Assembly: GCA_033977485.1 (NCBI GenBank)
Contig: CM066997.1
Span: 74,866,634 to 74,930,633, forward strand
Source: Hydrangea macrophylla
Taxonomy: Eukaryota > Streptophyta > Magnoliopsida > Cornales > Hydrangeaceae
Reading direction: 5' to 3'
DNA length: 64,000 bases
This document shows positions 46,705 through 59,178 of the stretch, one piece after another (within the stretch, counting starts at the first letter, position 1; every line of letters begins with the position of its first letter). Below the pieces are notes generated by a model. It was not told where the DNA came from. It saw nothing but the letters and a program-made list of their open reading frames with translations, and ran no database searches. A program made the position numbers and the translations under genes.

Positions 46705-49700
46705 TGTGGACACGCGAAATTCCACCTCTTTGTTTTGATTTGAGATTGTTTTGAAAGAGAAAAAGGAAAAGGAAGGTCTGTTGAAAATAGATACAGAGTT
46801 GCCACTTGGCCTTTAGGGAACCAAGAAACCCAATTTGACTCACCTAAACGGATAAAGGGCACCGACCCTTCATAACTAAAGAACTTGGCTCGGGGTTTTG
46901 GTACGAGAGAGGAAGGGGCCTTTGTCATGACTAAAACACCCTTAACTTATCCCGTCTCTTGACGGGCCTCAATTAGCATCCAAATAATCATCTTGTACTA
47001 TGTTTGGTTCGCCAATTAATATTTATGATGTGTATATTACATCACAAAAGAATCTTAAAATAGAAGATCAAAAGATAAGATATCATTCATAAGATCTAAG
47101 CCAAGTATCACACAATGTAAAGGTGAAAGATCACACAAACAAACCTAGAAAAAATCGTCTAATCACCTATCAAGTAATAAAGTTTTCCTAATCTAAGGGG
47201 ACATGGATTGTTCTTGAAACAAATAATCAAAGAAATCAAAATATGCTTAGCAAGCTAGTATGATGCATGTTAATCTTTGACAAAAGAAGATCTCTCAATC
47301 CCCAGGACGGATGAGAAAGGATGATTAGATTAAGGGGAAGCATGGACGTATGATCCAACTCATTCCTTATAATCTTCTTAGATTAGGAGTCACAAAAGCC
47401 CCAAATCTTGCATGGATGCAATGTATGATCCTAGAATGTGCAAAGGTTGTAGTATGTTTGTGTACATGGACTTTCTAAAGTGACTTAGAAGTCTAAAATA
47501 TGCATGATCGCATGAAGAAAATCATCATAGAATATGTACAAATATAGTATGGATTACTCTCTAAGATATCAACTAATTTGGAGTCCATGTGAGCATCAAA
47601 TCAAAGGATGGAAGTAAAAGTATACTTCCTCTGAATAGTGGACAGAACAGTGAGTTGATCTTGTGGAAATTGAAAGATAGGGTTATAAATGTTTTCAATA
47701 CATAATGTTTTATGGAGATCATCCTTATTGTGTCTAGAATACATATCCAAAAGCCAATCCTCAATAACTATTACAGAATGAGAGAAATCATATGAATAGT
47801 AGAGGTTACTCAGAAATAGAGTTTGCATTGTCGACTGAAATGTTGAAAACTCTTAGAAAATGAAAAATATAGATCTAGAGGCCCATATTATATAGAAAGT
47901 TCCCTACGACACTGATGTTCAAGGGAAAAATGAGTTGGGACCACTCCTTTTAGAAACGTTTTCTGTCAAACAAGTTGAAAGTCAAGCAAGCTGCTATGAC
48001 CGTAAAAATAAAATATCTGGAGAGAATGTTTGGGTCCAAATGGACCACTTCCAAGTACTTCCAAGTTAAACCAAAAATCATGGGTGTTTTCTAATGAGTT
48101 AAGAAGATTTTGCAAATGGTCTCATGTTAATACTTTGAGTATTGAGTCCTAGAGAAATCATTGAACTCAGATTGTTCACTGTTGTGAAGATTTTGAGAAG
48201 AACTAGGGTCTTATTCTTTGAAATAAAAATGAGGGGTTTAAGAGGGGTTTTGAAATAGAGGTTTTAAAGGTATATTTTCAGAACTTAAATCGAGATTATG
48301 ACCACTTGAAATATCAAAATTAGAACCCATATCAAGAACCTCCAAGATTGTTGGAGACATTGTTTTCATTTTTGAAGACAACTTCAAGAATACATAGGAA
48401 TGTATTGAAATTGAAATCATCATCTATCAAACATGTTTTTGAGGTCAAGAGCTATTATCCATAAGGATTCACTCACCTCAAACTTCATATCATCATCTAG
48501 ATGATGATAGACTAGTAAGTAAATAAAAAAAAATAAAAAAGAAATGAAATTAAGGAGAGATGAGCATAATATGTAAACAAGCAAGTAAGTAATCAATAGA
48601 TGATATTCATGAAGATTTTGGACTTGTAGCTTGGTGTTTCACTCATATATGGTGACTTTAGACATGGAAGAAGTTTCTTATCTCACAAAGGCTCACTAAA
48701 ATGGTGGTTGGGTGTATTGAATGTGAAGTAAATGGGAGTAATGAAGTAGAAAACAAAGTTTAGCACTCACTTTTTAGTTGAAAAATCAAAGGAAGAAGCT
48801 CACTTTCACTCTCCTAACCTTATCTTCTACAGCTTTTCTCTCTATAAGTTCTCTAAGCTTTGTATTTGCCATCCCAAAATGAGAAGTCAAGGGGGGTTTA
48901 TATAGGCCAATTTGAGGGTGGTTTTGGGATTAAAAGAGTGGTCCCATTGGCTCCATATGTCTGTGAACAAGGAACTACGTCGTTTTGGTTTCTAATTAAT
49001 CAAAATGGACCCCCAAAACTATTTACGAAAATGGACTATTCTGGAGGAGAGTGCTGCGATGGCACTGGGCCTGTGCTGCGGCGGCAGTGGGCTAGTGCCG
49101 CAGTGGCACTGCTCCTCTGATGTCCAGATAATTCTATTCAGGCCCCCAGAGGTTTCAGTATTCATGAAAAGGCCCTATTTTGTCTGAAATTCACAGAAAA
49201 TACGTATGAACTCCAAAATGAGGTTGTGATATAATGTTGGAAAGGTAATGGAGTCTACTTTACATAAAAAATAGTTCGGAGATAGATCCCTTTGAAAAGT
49301 TTTACGATATTCGCTATAAAAGCCGATTTGATCACCTTTTCCAGCTTGAGAGAAATTCATAATAAATTCGTTTTAAATCCAAAAAATATGTGCGATATAC
49401 CATTGAAATCTATTGACTGCTAGTATCCATGAAAAATGTTTGAAAAATGATTTGCCACTCTGGTTTTAGAGTCAACTTTTAGGTCAAATCGGTCATATTG
49501 GGATTTTCAAGATGTTCTGGGAACCTCTGGGAGCTCCCAGGAGCTGACGTTTTCGTCCGATTTTCTTTTTAAACTCATTTTAGTACTTTCAACATGATCT
49601 AGAATGATCTCGAAACCTTTTGGCGAATTTGGACGATTTTGGTCAAACCATAGTCAAACTTGGTCAAACCTTGTCAGCGGGGACTTTTCAGAAATTTTCG

Positions 49701-49978
49701 GGACTTTCGGTGGTCTCTAGGAACGGACGATTTCTTCTAATTTTGCCTGAAAACTTATTTTTAGTACTTTTTTTATGACGTAGATTGTTTCCAGAACTTT
49801 CGGTCCAAATCTGGGAGTGTTTGGGCTTTCAGGGGCATTTTAGTTATTTGTACCACTTTTTGAGCTTTTTGAGGGATAGAACTAACTTCCGGGGGTCCTT
49901 TTGAGTCTTTTCGATCATTGTAAACCACCAAGCTATGGGTCTCCTAAATCTGATAGCCGACAAAATGGGGTGTCTACA
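46705..49978 (-). repeat. 5' LTR of outer Tat element
   Basis: 3274 bp, TGTGGACAC...GTGTCTACA on the plus strand. Homologous over its length to 29082-32338 and 40896-44157, but clearly more diverged (about 85-90% by eye). TATA box 48897-48906; GC-rich palindrome 49094-49110. Right flank is Athila protease sequence. Confidence 0.9.
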
Positions 49979-51300
49979 ACATTTTCCAGTTATCCTCGAT
50001 CATCTGTTCTTAGAAACTACTAATTTAATAATCCACTTTAGGACTGGAGTCATGGATATCTCATTTAGAAATATGATTGTCCATTTAAATGTGTTTAATG
50101 CATTGAATCAACCCTCTCTTGAGAATTGTGATGATGACACATACTGTTATCTAATAGAGTCACTAGAATATTTGATTATGATAGCTGCCCTAAATTTCTA
50201 ATAGAAGATTCTATAGAAGCCTTTCTAGCTTATTTCAATTTTGAGGATTTTAATATAGAGCTATTCATTAGGGAGCTCATCGATTCACTTGAATTCACTC
50301 CACCTACTAGTTCCCTGCCCTGGAGACCCAGGGTTAAATCACTACTACATTTAGCTCATTCTTCTTCCCCTCCTTCTATTAGATGTCCACCTGCCCTTGA
50401 GTTGAAACCACTTCCAAAATCACTCAAATATGTATTTCTCAGTTCTAATAAGGCTTCGCCGGTCATTATTACTTCCAATCTGTCGTCTAACCAAGAAGTC
50501 CAATTATTAGAAGTACTAAGAATGCATAGGAAAACTATAGGATAGACCATAGCAGATTTAAAAGGGATAGATCCTTCAATTTGTATACATCAAATTCACT
50601 TAGAAGACGATGCAAAACCGTCTAAGAAAATGTAACTTAGGTTCAATCGTAATATGAAGGAGTTAGTAATGAAGGAAGTGGTAAAATTATTAGACATGGG
50701 TATTACATACCCTATTTCGGATAGTAAGTAGGCGAGTCCTACCCATGTAGTCTCTATGAAGTTAGGAATTACAGTTGTACAAAATTCGTCTTAAGAATTG
50801 GTCCCCACTCGCCAAACCATGAGTTGGTGAGTGTGCATAGATTATAGAAAGTTGAACACTATAACCCATAAAGACCATTTTCCTCCACCATTCATTGATC
50901 AGATCTTACAGCATTTAGTAGGCCAAAGCTACTATTGTTTCCTAGATGGTTATTTTGACTATAACTTGGTCCCAGTCTATCCTAATGACAAGGAAAATAC
51001 AACATTCACTTGTCCATTCAGAATGTTTGCTTATAGATGTATGCCTTTCGGTTTCTGTAATGCGCCCGCGACCTTTCAATGGTGCATGATGTCTATCTGC
51101 TCCAACATAGTGGATAAATTCTTGGAAGTGATTATGGATGTCTTTTCAGTCTTTGGTCCGACATTCGAGGATTGCCTCCAAAATCTTACAAAATTTCTTA
51201 TCCATTGTGAGGAGATAAATCTAGTACTAAGCTAGGAAAAGAGCTATTTCATGGTTCAGGAGGGTATTGTTCTGGGACATGTGGTTTCAAAAGGGGAATA
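49979..51300 (+). pseudogene. Athila protease and reverse transcriptase
   Basis: The start is cut by the Tat LTR. The protease-like part ('DISFRNMIVHLNVFNALNQP') runs about 50040-50110. The RT approach holds 'LELKPLPKSLKYVFL' (about 50398), then 'IADLKGIDPSICIHQI' and 'KEVVKLLDMGITYPISDSK'. RT core 50831-51235 follows: 'CIDYRKLN', 'FPPPFIDQILQHL', 'YYCFLDGY', 'TFTCPFRMFAYRCMPFGFCNAPATFQ'. The wording is that of the Athila lineage. The catalytic site reads IMDVF (second Asp codon at 51140 changed to Val), so RT was dead apart from the stops. At least two stops are TGG to TAG. Confidence 0.88.
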
Positions 51301-53265
51301 GAAATTGAGAAAGTCAAGATAAACCTTATATCCAAACTTCTACCACCATCTTCGGTGAGGCAAATTTGTTTGCCCATGTTGGCTTCTACCATTGATTTAT
51401 AAAAGACTTTAGTAAGATGTCCCATCCCTTGTACAACTTACTTTCCAAGGATGCACCTTTTATCTTTGATGATGAGTGTTTGAAAGCGTTTTAAACACTT
51501 CAAACACTCTTATCGGCTACCCTTGTTATCCGGTTCCCTGATTGGGCTTTGCCATTTAAATTAATCTGTGATGTTTCAGACTACGTAGTCAGAGCAGTTT
51601 TAGGGCAAAAAGTAAATCGAGTCCTTCACGTGATTTACTATGGGAGTAAAACCATCTCGTTTGCACAGATGAATTATATAACTACCGAGAAAGAATTGCT
51701 TGCCATAGTGTTTGCTCTTGACAAGTTTCAAAAGTTTCTGTTAGGGTCCAAGGTTATCATTTACACAGATCATTTAGTACTTCGCTATCTTCTATCTAAA
51801 AAGGACACAAAACCTAGACTCATCTGTTGAATTTTTCTCCTTCAAGAATTCGATTATGAAATTAAAGATAAGAAAGGATCTGAAAACATTAAAGCTGATG
51901 ATTTACCTCACATATTCTGTTACGTGACTCATTTTTGGAAGAGCAATTATTCAAAATCTCACGAGGAAATCGACCATGGTACGCAGACATAGTGAACTTT
52001 TAGGCTACGGGTAGAACCCCATCACATTCGTTGAAACAAGAGAAATATAGATTCTTTTCTCAGGTTAGACATTACTATTGGGTCAATCTTTTATTGTTTT
52101 AAACATTACCCTAATTAGATTATCCGACGTTACGTTCCAGACTGTGAGTTTCACTCAATCTTAAAGTTCTATCATTCGCTACAATACAGAGGACACTTTG
52201 GAGGTCGAAGGACTACCGCAAAGGTCCTCCAAATAAAATTTTATTGGCCGACTTTATTCAAAGATGTGCACGAGGTTTATCATAATTACCTGCATTGTCA
52301 ACAAACTGGAAACATTTCTCATCACAATAAAATGCCCATAACCCCTATCTTAATTATTGAAATATTTTATGTCTGGGGGATAGACTTTATGGGGCCATTT
52401 CTAACATCTTTCAGTTTTTAGTATATTCTAGTCATGGTAGACTATGTATCTACATGGATAGAGGCAATGGTCACTAGGAAGAATGACCATAAGGTCATTA
52501 TACAATTTATTTTGTTGTCATTTTGGAACCCTTGAGAGATTATTAGTGATGTTGGGTCACATTTTTGTAATCGACCTTTCGAGGCTGTTGTTTGTAAATA
52601 TTCAGTCACATATAAAGTAGGCACCGCATATCATCCACAACGAATGGACAAGTCAAGATATCAAATAAGGAGATTCAGAGTATTTTGAAAAAAAAATACA
52701 GTTCAACCAGATCGTAAAGACTGTTTATTGTGACTAGCCGATGCACTTTGGGCTGATCGTACGGCATACAAAACCCTTATAGGAATGTCCCCGTACTATG
52801 TAGTGTTTGGTAAACCATGCGACCACCTGGTTGAACTAGAACATTAAGTGTTTTGGGCCGTTAAAGCCTTTAGTCAAGATATGAAATCGGTCGATTGTCA
52901 GCACAAATTACAATTGCAAGAAATATATGAATTAAGACACGAGGCGTACAAGAATGATAAAATTTATAAAGAACGATCCAAAATCATTCCACGATAAATA
53001 ATTCACCGTAAAAATTTTGAGGTCGGACAACAAGTATGGTTGTTTTGTTCTAGGTTATGTTTGCACCCTAGAAAATAAAATTCATGATGGGGAGATCTGA
53101 TACAACAACTGAAGTTTCTCTACACGGTACAATCAAAATTCGTGACGCCAAGGATAGGAGGCCTTTCTAGGTTAATAACCAATGATTAAAATTGTACTAT
53201 TAAGGTGAGGTTGGAGAAGAAGTAGAGGTCATAGAACTAGTCAATCCAATTTATTTGGATTAGAA
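51301..53265 (+). pseudogene. Athila RNase H and integrase
   Basis: RNase H (51549-51830) is open and clear: '[18 protein letters not shown]', '[31 protein letters not shown]' and '[14 protein letters not shown]'. The integrase follows in many short frames. 'LDYPTLRSRL'-type debris stands where the zinc domain should be. Then come 'VDYVSTWIEAM' (about 52438), 'ISDVGSHFCNRPFEAV' (about 52540) and 'YHPQRMDKSRYQI' (about 52630), remnants of the DDE core; the 'NGQ' and Glu part is damaged. The end is near 53265 ('NPIYLD'). Heavily decayed, older than the Tat insertions beside it. Confidence 0.82.
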
Positions 53266-54192
53266 GTGTTTACAACGGTCGAGTTAACAACGTTAAACAT
53301 AGAACTTATTGGGAGGCAACCTAAGTTTTATATTCTTGCTGTATTTCTTTTTCTTTTGGTCGATTTTGAGTTCATTTGGCATCTGGAACAAGGTTTGAGT
53401 GAGTAAAGGTTTGGGATTGAAATGTTTATTAAAGAAAATGAGGGAGAAAGTAAAAATAATACGCTATCGACCGCGTGGACCGCGTGAGCGGGCCAATGCC
53501 TTTGAAATATTTTTGTACCCTTTTATGTTAGGCATTCTGAAATGAGCAGTGACCACTTGCGCTACTTGCATGAGTAGACGTCTATGCCTTATCAAATTTT
53601 TTAACTTTTTCATTTATCCTCTCTCTAGAATGTCGCTCGCAAAATAGCCCGCGTGAGCGATGACCACTATCGTTGGTGCTGCTTCCTCCTTACTCTCAAG
53701 TTCTTTTACTCATTCTTCTCTTGGTTCTTTCTCTTTCTTATTTTTATCTCTCCCTCCTCTAAGTTATATATATGCACTCTAATACCAAATTATGCATGGA
53801 TACATACACACATATATGTTCTTTTATACATATTTATGTGTATACATTCATATATCTCGCTTTCCCTCCCCCTCCCCCCCCCCCAAATCTCACTCCCCCC
53901 TTCCCCCTTTGTAGCATAGACCGTGGTAGTCACTCAGACAATCGATCCGAAGTGGTCTTCCCGGCACTCTTACATCTATTCTGGTACATGGGTAAGCATT
54001 ATATCAGTTTCAAACTTTTGCGCATAATTTTCATTGTTCAAATAAATGGAAAGTTGATTTTGAATTTGGCACGTGGAGACCCCCTGTGGTCTCCCAATAT
54101 GTGCGACCCAAAAGGGATATTTATGGGATGATGTCTAGACCCACGTGTTTATCCTCGTGTGAACCCAAATGACTTGGAATTCGAGTTGTATT
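53266..54192 (+). other. Athila post-integrase region
   Basis: 53285-53325 reads 'cgttaaac' then 'cttattgggaggcaaccta', a segment conserved after pol in Athila elements. 53465-53650 has 'gaccgcgtgagcg'-type GC-rich words also usual there. Plus-strand ORFs at 53653-54131 are low-complexity (C runs at 53870-53885). Confidence 0.55.
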
Positions 54193-55278
54193 TGATATTG
54201 GAATTTAGGTTTCAAAAACATAAATTTACATACAATGGAAGACAAAGTTCAAAAAACTTTAGTAGTATTCAAGATCTACTTCTTATTGAATCTATTGATG
54301 CATAGAAGAGAGAATACACATTGCTGGTCTTGAACCCAATTCAAAAAATTTCTCTTTCAATATCCAGTAGCTTTTTCCTAGAAAGTCTTCACTCTTATAT
54401 CTCCGCGAATGCTTTCTAGAAGGCTAGGTCTTATGGGAACCCTTATAGAGAGATGAGGAAGGTCTAGAGCACTTAGAAATAGGTTTGGACTTTCTAGGAG
54501 CTAAAAATGACGATCAGTTCATGATGTGCCGCAAGCCCTCCTATTTGTCTCTCTAGACTTATAATATGATACTAATGTCTCTCTGCCTTCAGCATTCATA
54601 TTTACATTTAGGTAGTCAGATAACCAAAATTGTTAACCTAAACTATGAGTGCATCTTTCATTCCTTGAGTCTTATTCACCTCTCATGACTACCAAACATA
54701 TCGATAACTACTTATCAACAAGATTATAGTTCTCAGTAACCAACTTGGTGACATTCTCAAGGGAATGTTTACTCTATTACAGAGATTAGATTCTATCTTG
54801 ATAATGTACGTTCACAACATCATGCAGTACGATTACCCAAGATACCTAGGTGTTGATCTTGAAGACCTCACTGATTGGTAATTCAAAGTAACCACACACA
54901 AGACTTGTGTTCGTAATTGTCTCAAGATTAAGAACACACATTGTATATAAGTTATGAATTCCTATTAACTGTTGACAAAGATAAATGTTAATAGGAAACC
55001 TCATGGTCCGTCAATGTACTTTAAGCATGAGCATATTAGCTAAATGTCATGTTCCTTAGTGAATAAGATACCTCACTCCATCCTATGGTAGTTAATCATG
55101 GTTCGTAATCTCCCTTGAATGTATCTCATACAAACAACTTACCTGCAATAATGTTTAAGGATAACATTTAAACATTCATCTTATGAAACATACCTAATGA
55201 AATGCACTAATATCCATAAATATAAAAGTCACAATGCCTCACACATAAAGTAATCAGTTTAAGGGAGCAAACTTAACA
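54193..55278 (-). repeat. Probable solo copia LTR (about 1.1 kb)
   Basis: Minus strand from 55278 begins TGTTAAGTTTGCTCCC and has the LTR-like composition of copia elements ('caagtcttgtgtgtggttac', 'ggtaatcgtactgcat'). It ends near 54193 in 'aattccaatatca'. No TSD was found (flanks GTATT and TTTAA), and no PBS or PPT adjoins, so ends and identity are tentative. Confidence 0.35.
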
Positions 55279-55433
55279 TTTAAATTATGTCCCTTGTCGA
55301 GATTTTTCTTTTCAAGGGCCCACCTTATTCCATTCCTAGATTTTAGGTTAAGGGGGGTGCTATCAGTTTTTGGGGGAGATTTTCTATTTTCTTTTCTTTT
55401 TCTTCGGTCATTCTATTTGTTCCCTTCTATGGA

Positions 55434-56236
55434 CCATAAACGACCCTCTAACCCTTCTCCTACTACTTCGAGTTCAGGGACTGATCGAACGAGCTTGTCA
55501 CAGAAGAAGTAGAAGGGGAAGGAAAAGGTCCCTGATCGATCCCTGCAACATAAGAATCCACCATATAAAACATATGCCCAATGTTAGTTTGAACACGACA
55601 TTAATTTTGATTATTTTGAGACCGACGAGGACACTATGTGGGGTGTTGCCACAATCCCCTAAGCTCGACTAGCACCTTTGATTTTCTTCTGTGATCATGA
55701 GCTCATCACATACCCCTATCTCGTACATATTTTTTTATCAATGTCTCCAATTTATTCCTGTAGATAGTCATAGGCCTGACTGCCTCACTACTCTTATTGA
55801 TTATACCTGCCTTACTATCATCCCTGATGACATTTGTGTTACCCTAGGTATCCTTATCGGAAGTGTCGAGACCTCTTGCCTCCGATCACCCATTGCCCAT
55901 TCCTTTATTGAGATTTGTAACCGTATGGCCCAAGGGAATATGGGGTCTAGCCAGTCAATTCGACTGAGAGACCTACCTAAAGATATGTGGTTTGTTGAAT
56001 AGATCTTAAAGAGGAATGTTTATCCGTTGGGTCATGACTACGAGCGGACCAAGGAGATCCATTCAGCATTATACGCTTTGTGGGTTGGGGAGTGGTCCCA
56101 CATTGGTGCGGTTATTTTGACCTGTACTATTACCACCATCCTCTGTCACATGTCTTTTCCCTTCCCCGACCATAAGGTTGTTGATACAACTATTCCTGTG
56201 TTCGGTGACGTTGAGTGGAGGGGAGACAATTTTTGA
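55434..56236 (+). pseudogene. Athila extra (post-pol) ORF remnant
   Basis: Begins 'MDHKRPSNPSPTTSSSGTDRTS', stops at 55510, and continues in another frame (55691-56002, then 56027-56236). Recognisable residues are 'RLRDLPKDMWFVE' followed by 'ILKRNVYPLGHDYERTKEIHSALYALWVGEW'. I know this wording from plant Athila-like ORFs annotated as retrotransposon or 'putative plant transposon' proteins of unknown function. One stop at 56000 is all that splits the last two pieces. Position after pol agrees with an Athila extra or env-like ORF; no signal peptide or transmembrane segment is convincing. Confidence 0.5.
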
Positions 56237-57131
56237 TGTGGTTATGCGATTCGAGAAAGATTAGTTTGGGAGATTTTTGGGATTTTTTCTATTGGTTGGT
56301 TGGTTGGAGTGGGGAGGTCGATAATCAGATGTTCGACCTCAGTTTGCCTTGTTCTATTCCAAATTAGTTTAGTTTATTCATTTCTTTTTATTTGTTTTAA
56401 ATGAGTCTTTTGTAGCAGTCTAGGACTAGTGCTAGATCGAGTCCTATACTTTTCTTTTTTTATTTTTTTATTTCTGTTATGCCTTTTAGGATTTTGTTGT
56501 TCTCCAACTATGACTAGAGTAGTTTATTTGTTCATTTTCATTTATTTTGTTTATTTTGGATATGTACTAGACCACTAAGCCATGCGATACTCTATGACTA
56601 TTATTATTTTGGGCTAATGGTCCATGATTATCTTTTCCTTGTGTACTTGTTATTCATGTCTATGTATTAGCTATGTAGTTCATGACTTTATTTAGTTCTT
56701 GTTCCTCGTATTGTGATTGATGTTGCTATGTTATTCAGTTAATTGCCTATATGTTTCTCCTATTATTCTACTACTTCATTAGGGACAAGGAAAGGTTTAG
56801 GTTTGGGGGAGATCATGTCCGTTTAATTCCAAACGTGCAACTACTTAGTTTCAAAAATCAAGACATGGCATGCTTCTAAAAAAAATAAGAATACTAAAAC
56901 GAGAGAAAATTGTTTTAGTTTTCCTAAGACAATAAAAATAATAGAAGCAAAGGTAATAATAATAATAGTAGTAAAGATTTTATAACCAATAGTTTATGTT
57001 GTTAATCTTCTATTTTCCTTTTTGTCGTTTTAAATTAATACAAACTGCTCTCTAATAATGATTAATGTGTTGTCTTGTTTACATACATCCACTTCTCATA
57101 GCCTATATAGATATCTTTCAGTCATCATATG
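56237..57131 (+). other. Athila 3' non-coding stretch
   Basis: T-rich, without ORF. Contains 'aggtttgggggagatcatg' (about 56800), a purine-rich word common in Athila 3' regions. Confidence 0.4.
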
Positions 57132-57501
57132 GAGTATCCTATTTCCCCATCATCTTCGCCTGATAAGAGTCAGCAGAGACAGAGTTATATGTCAGGTAGT
57201 GCTTTTCAAGCCAAGTCAGTACCAAGAACATGGCCGTCCAGTTCCTACTTCCCATTACATGGATGAGTAGTACCGTAGGCATTAGTTGTTATTTTATCAA
57301 GGTATTGCTCCATTTTTGCGATATTGCCCTCGTAGGCTCGTCCCAGTGCCTCGTATTTTTTATTCATCTTCCTCAAAGACAGGCACATCGGCCTATTCCT
57401 TAGAGGATGATAGCTTGTTTGATGATGATCCTATAGATCAAGATGGGATCTATTGTGTACTGCCCCGTTCTGAGGAGTCATCTTCCAATTCTTCCACTTG
57501 A
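57132..57501 (+). pseudogene. Short Ser-rich ORF remnant, Athila 3' region
   Basis: Two frames: 'MEYPISPSSSPDKSQQRQS' from 57132, then 'LRYCPRRLVPVPRIFYSSSSKT' with an acidic Ser-rich end (57286-57501). No family recognised. It could be the last part of an Athila extra ORF. Confidence 0.3.
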
Positions 57502-58756
57502 TCCGATAAGAATGTCGAGAAGGAGGATCTGGTGCCTATTCATCAATGTCTAGAGACCCCTTTCAAGGAGATAATAGTTGAGACTAATTATCTTATCTTC
57601 ATCTTCCAGACTATATGACGGGGGTAGTTCGACAGTGATTAGGACATCTCAACTGGTTTGTATAGGACGTCGCCAAGTTCTTTGCCCTAGTCGCGAGGCC
57701 TACCGAGGATGATGCTATTTTGCTGCCAGCTCAGGACCTATTGAGGAGGATGAGGAGGAGGAAGAGATTGACTGGCTTGCATTTGATCATGCACTATATC
57801 CAAATTGGGAGTTAGTGGACTCTTATAGACTATCACCGACCCTTCCGCCACATGTTCCAGATTATCGCAAGGTTACGGTATATGTTATCATTTCACACGA
57901 TTCGATCACTTTAGTGATTGTTCAGCCTTCTGTGTAGGGACATATATACTGCTGGTGTTGGGGAGGATATCTGGATATATATATGGATTTACACTTTACA
58001 TATGGATTAATATTTTTATTATGAGAATTAACATCAGTAGTCGAAATTATTAAGCAATTTTTAATACTCATATAATAAAAATTAGGTTTTACGCAGCAAA
58101 ATATTCCTTTGTTATTGATGATGATTGATTAGAATACCATGCTTAGAATTATGTTGCTCAATTCCGATATCATGATTAATGATTCCTAGTGATGTGTACT
58201 TGAATGCATGTTGAGAATGTGGTCGGATATAATTCGAATTTTATAGCAACTTGCAATTTCTAAATTCCCAAATATTAAATAAAATGCCAGTTTGATTTTA
58301 TAGCTGTGTATTATTTCTAGCAATGATATTATTTTAATAAATGATGTGTACCTATATATGTTAATTTTAAATACAATGCCTGTAATTTTATAACCCTTAG
58401 GATTTTTAATTTTATTATTACTTAAGACTGCGCCCCTAAGATATCCTACGATTTAGGATAAAAGCCATTAATAAAATATAGTATTACATCACTTACATTT
58501 TTGTCCCTAATGATTTTGTTTGGGACATTTTATAAAACTAATTGACCAAACTAGACCAAACTAACTGATTTAATGAACTAGCTGGATTATTGACATGAAC
58601 TCATTGATAGCAATCAGCTCGAGCTGAATTGTTGATTCCAAATCATTACCATCAATCATTTACTACAATAAGTAAAATGAAGTTGTGGTGATAAGTGTAG
58701 CCTTGTGTTATGATTGTAAACCACAAATCAAACCTATCTCTATTGATTGAAATTTG

Positions 58757-58791
<35 letters not shown>

Positions 58792-59150
58792 ACACACACA
58801 ACCTTAAACATTACCTTCAAACTTACTGATACATAATTTGAATTCAAACACTCTCTTAGCTCCCTCTCATTTGCTCTCTCTCTCTCTCTTAATCACTCTC
58901 ACACCCACTCCATTCAATCACACACATATTCTAGAACTTAAGGAGGAGGAAATAATTACATAAGGGAATAGGATCATAGTAAGCCCAAGCTTCAAAGCCA
59001 TTGTTGTGGTCAAAACTTATATTTTAGAATTTACATCTTTCTTTGGGATCATGAGCCTACAAAATTGGAGATTGGGGAGTCTCTTGAGCCCACTCTTAAT
59101 GTATTTTAAGTCATTATGCACAGCCTGGGGGATTCAAAAGTAGGAGAATA
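57502..59150. other. AT-rich intergenic or old repeat sequence
   Basis: 57720-57780 encodes only Glu/Asp-rich debris. A weak purine tract ('ggtgttggggagga') at 57954 could mark the Athila 3' end, but no LTR start is clear. A (TA)n(TG)n(AC)n microsatellite lies at 58757-58800 and a CT run at 58876-58890. No gene seen. Confidence 0.35.
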
Positions 59151-59161
59151 CTAGTCGATAT

Positions 59162-59178
59162 CCCGTGCTATGCACGGG
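59162..59178. other. Helitron 3' hairpin
   Basis: Perfect 7-bp GC-rich stem with 3-base loop (CCCGTGC/GCACGGG), followed on the minus strand by ATATCGA and CTAG. Confidence 0.8.

Larger units (their letters stand above)
23483..49978 (-). mobile_element. Outer Tat/Ogre-type Ty3/gypsy element (left end unresolved)
   Basis: Read on the minus strand: 5' LTR (49978-46705), PBS, leader with minisatellite, gag (45114-44158, continued at 29081), protease, RT, RNase H and integrase ending at 24094, then tandem repeats. Gene order PR-RT-RH-INT, the gag style and the long LTR are typical of Tat/Ogre. It is interrupted by a second Tat element at 29082-44157. A 3' LTR matching 46705-49978 is not in the window. 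The plus-strand extra ORFs at 11588-23482 probably belong to it. At its right edge it abuts Athila pol, its likely target. Confidence 0.8.
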
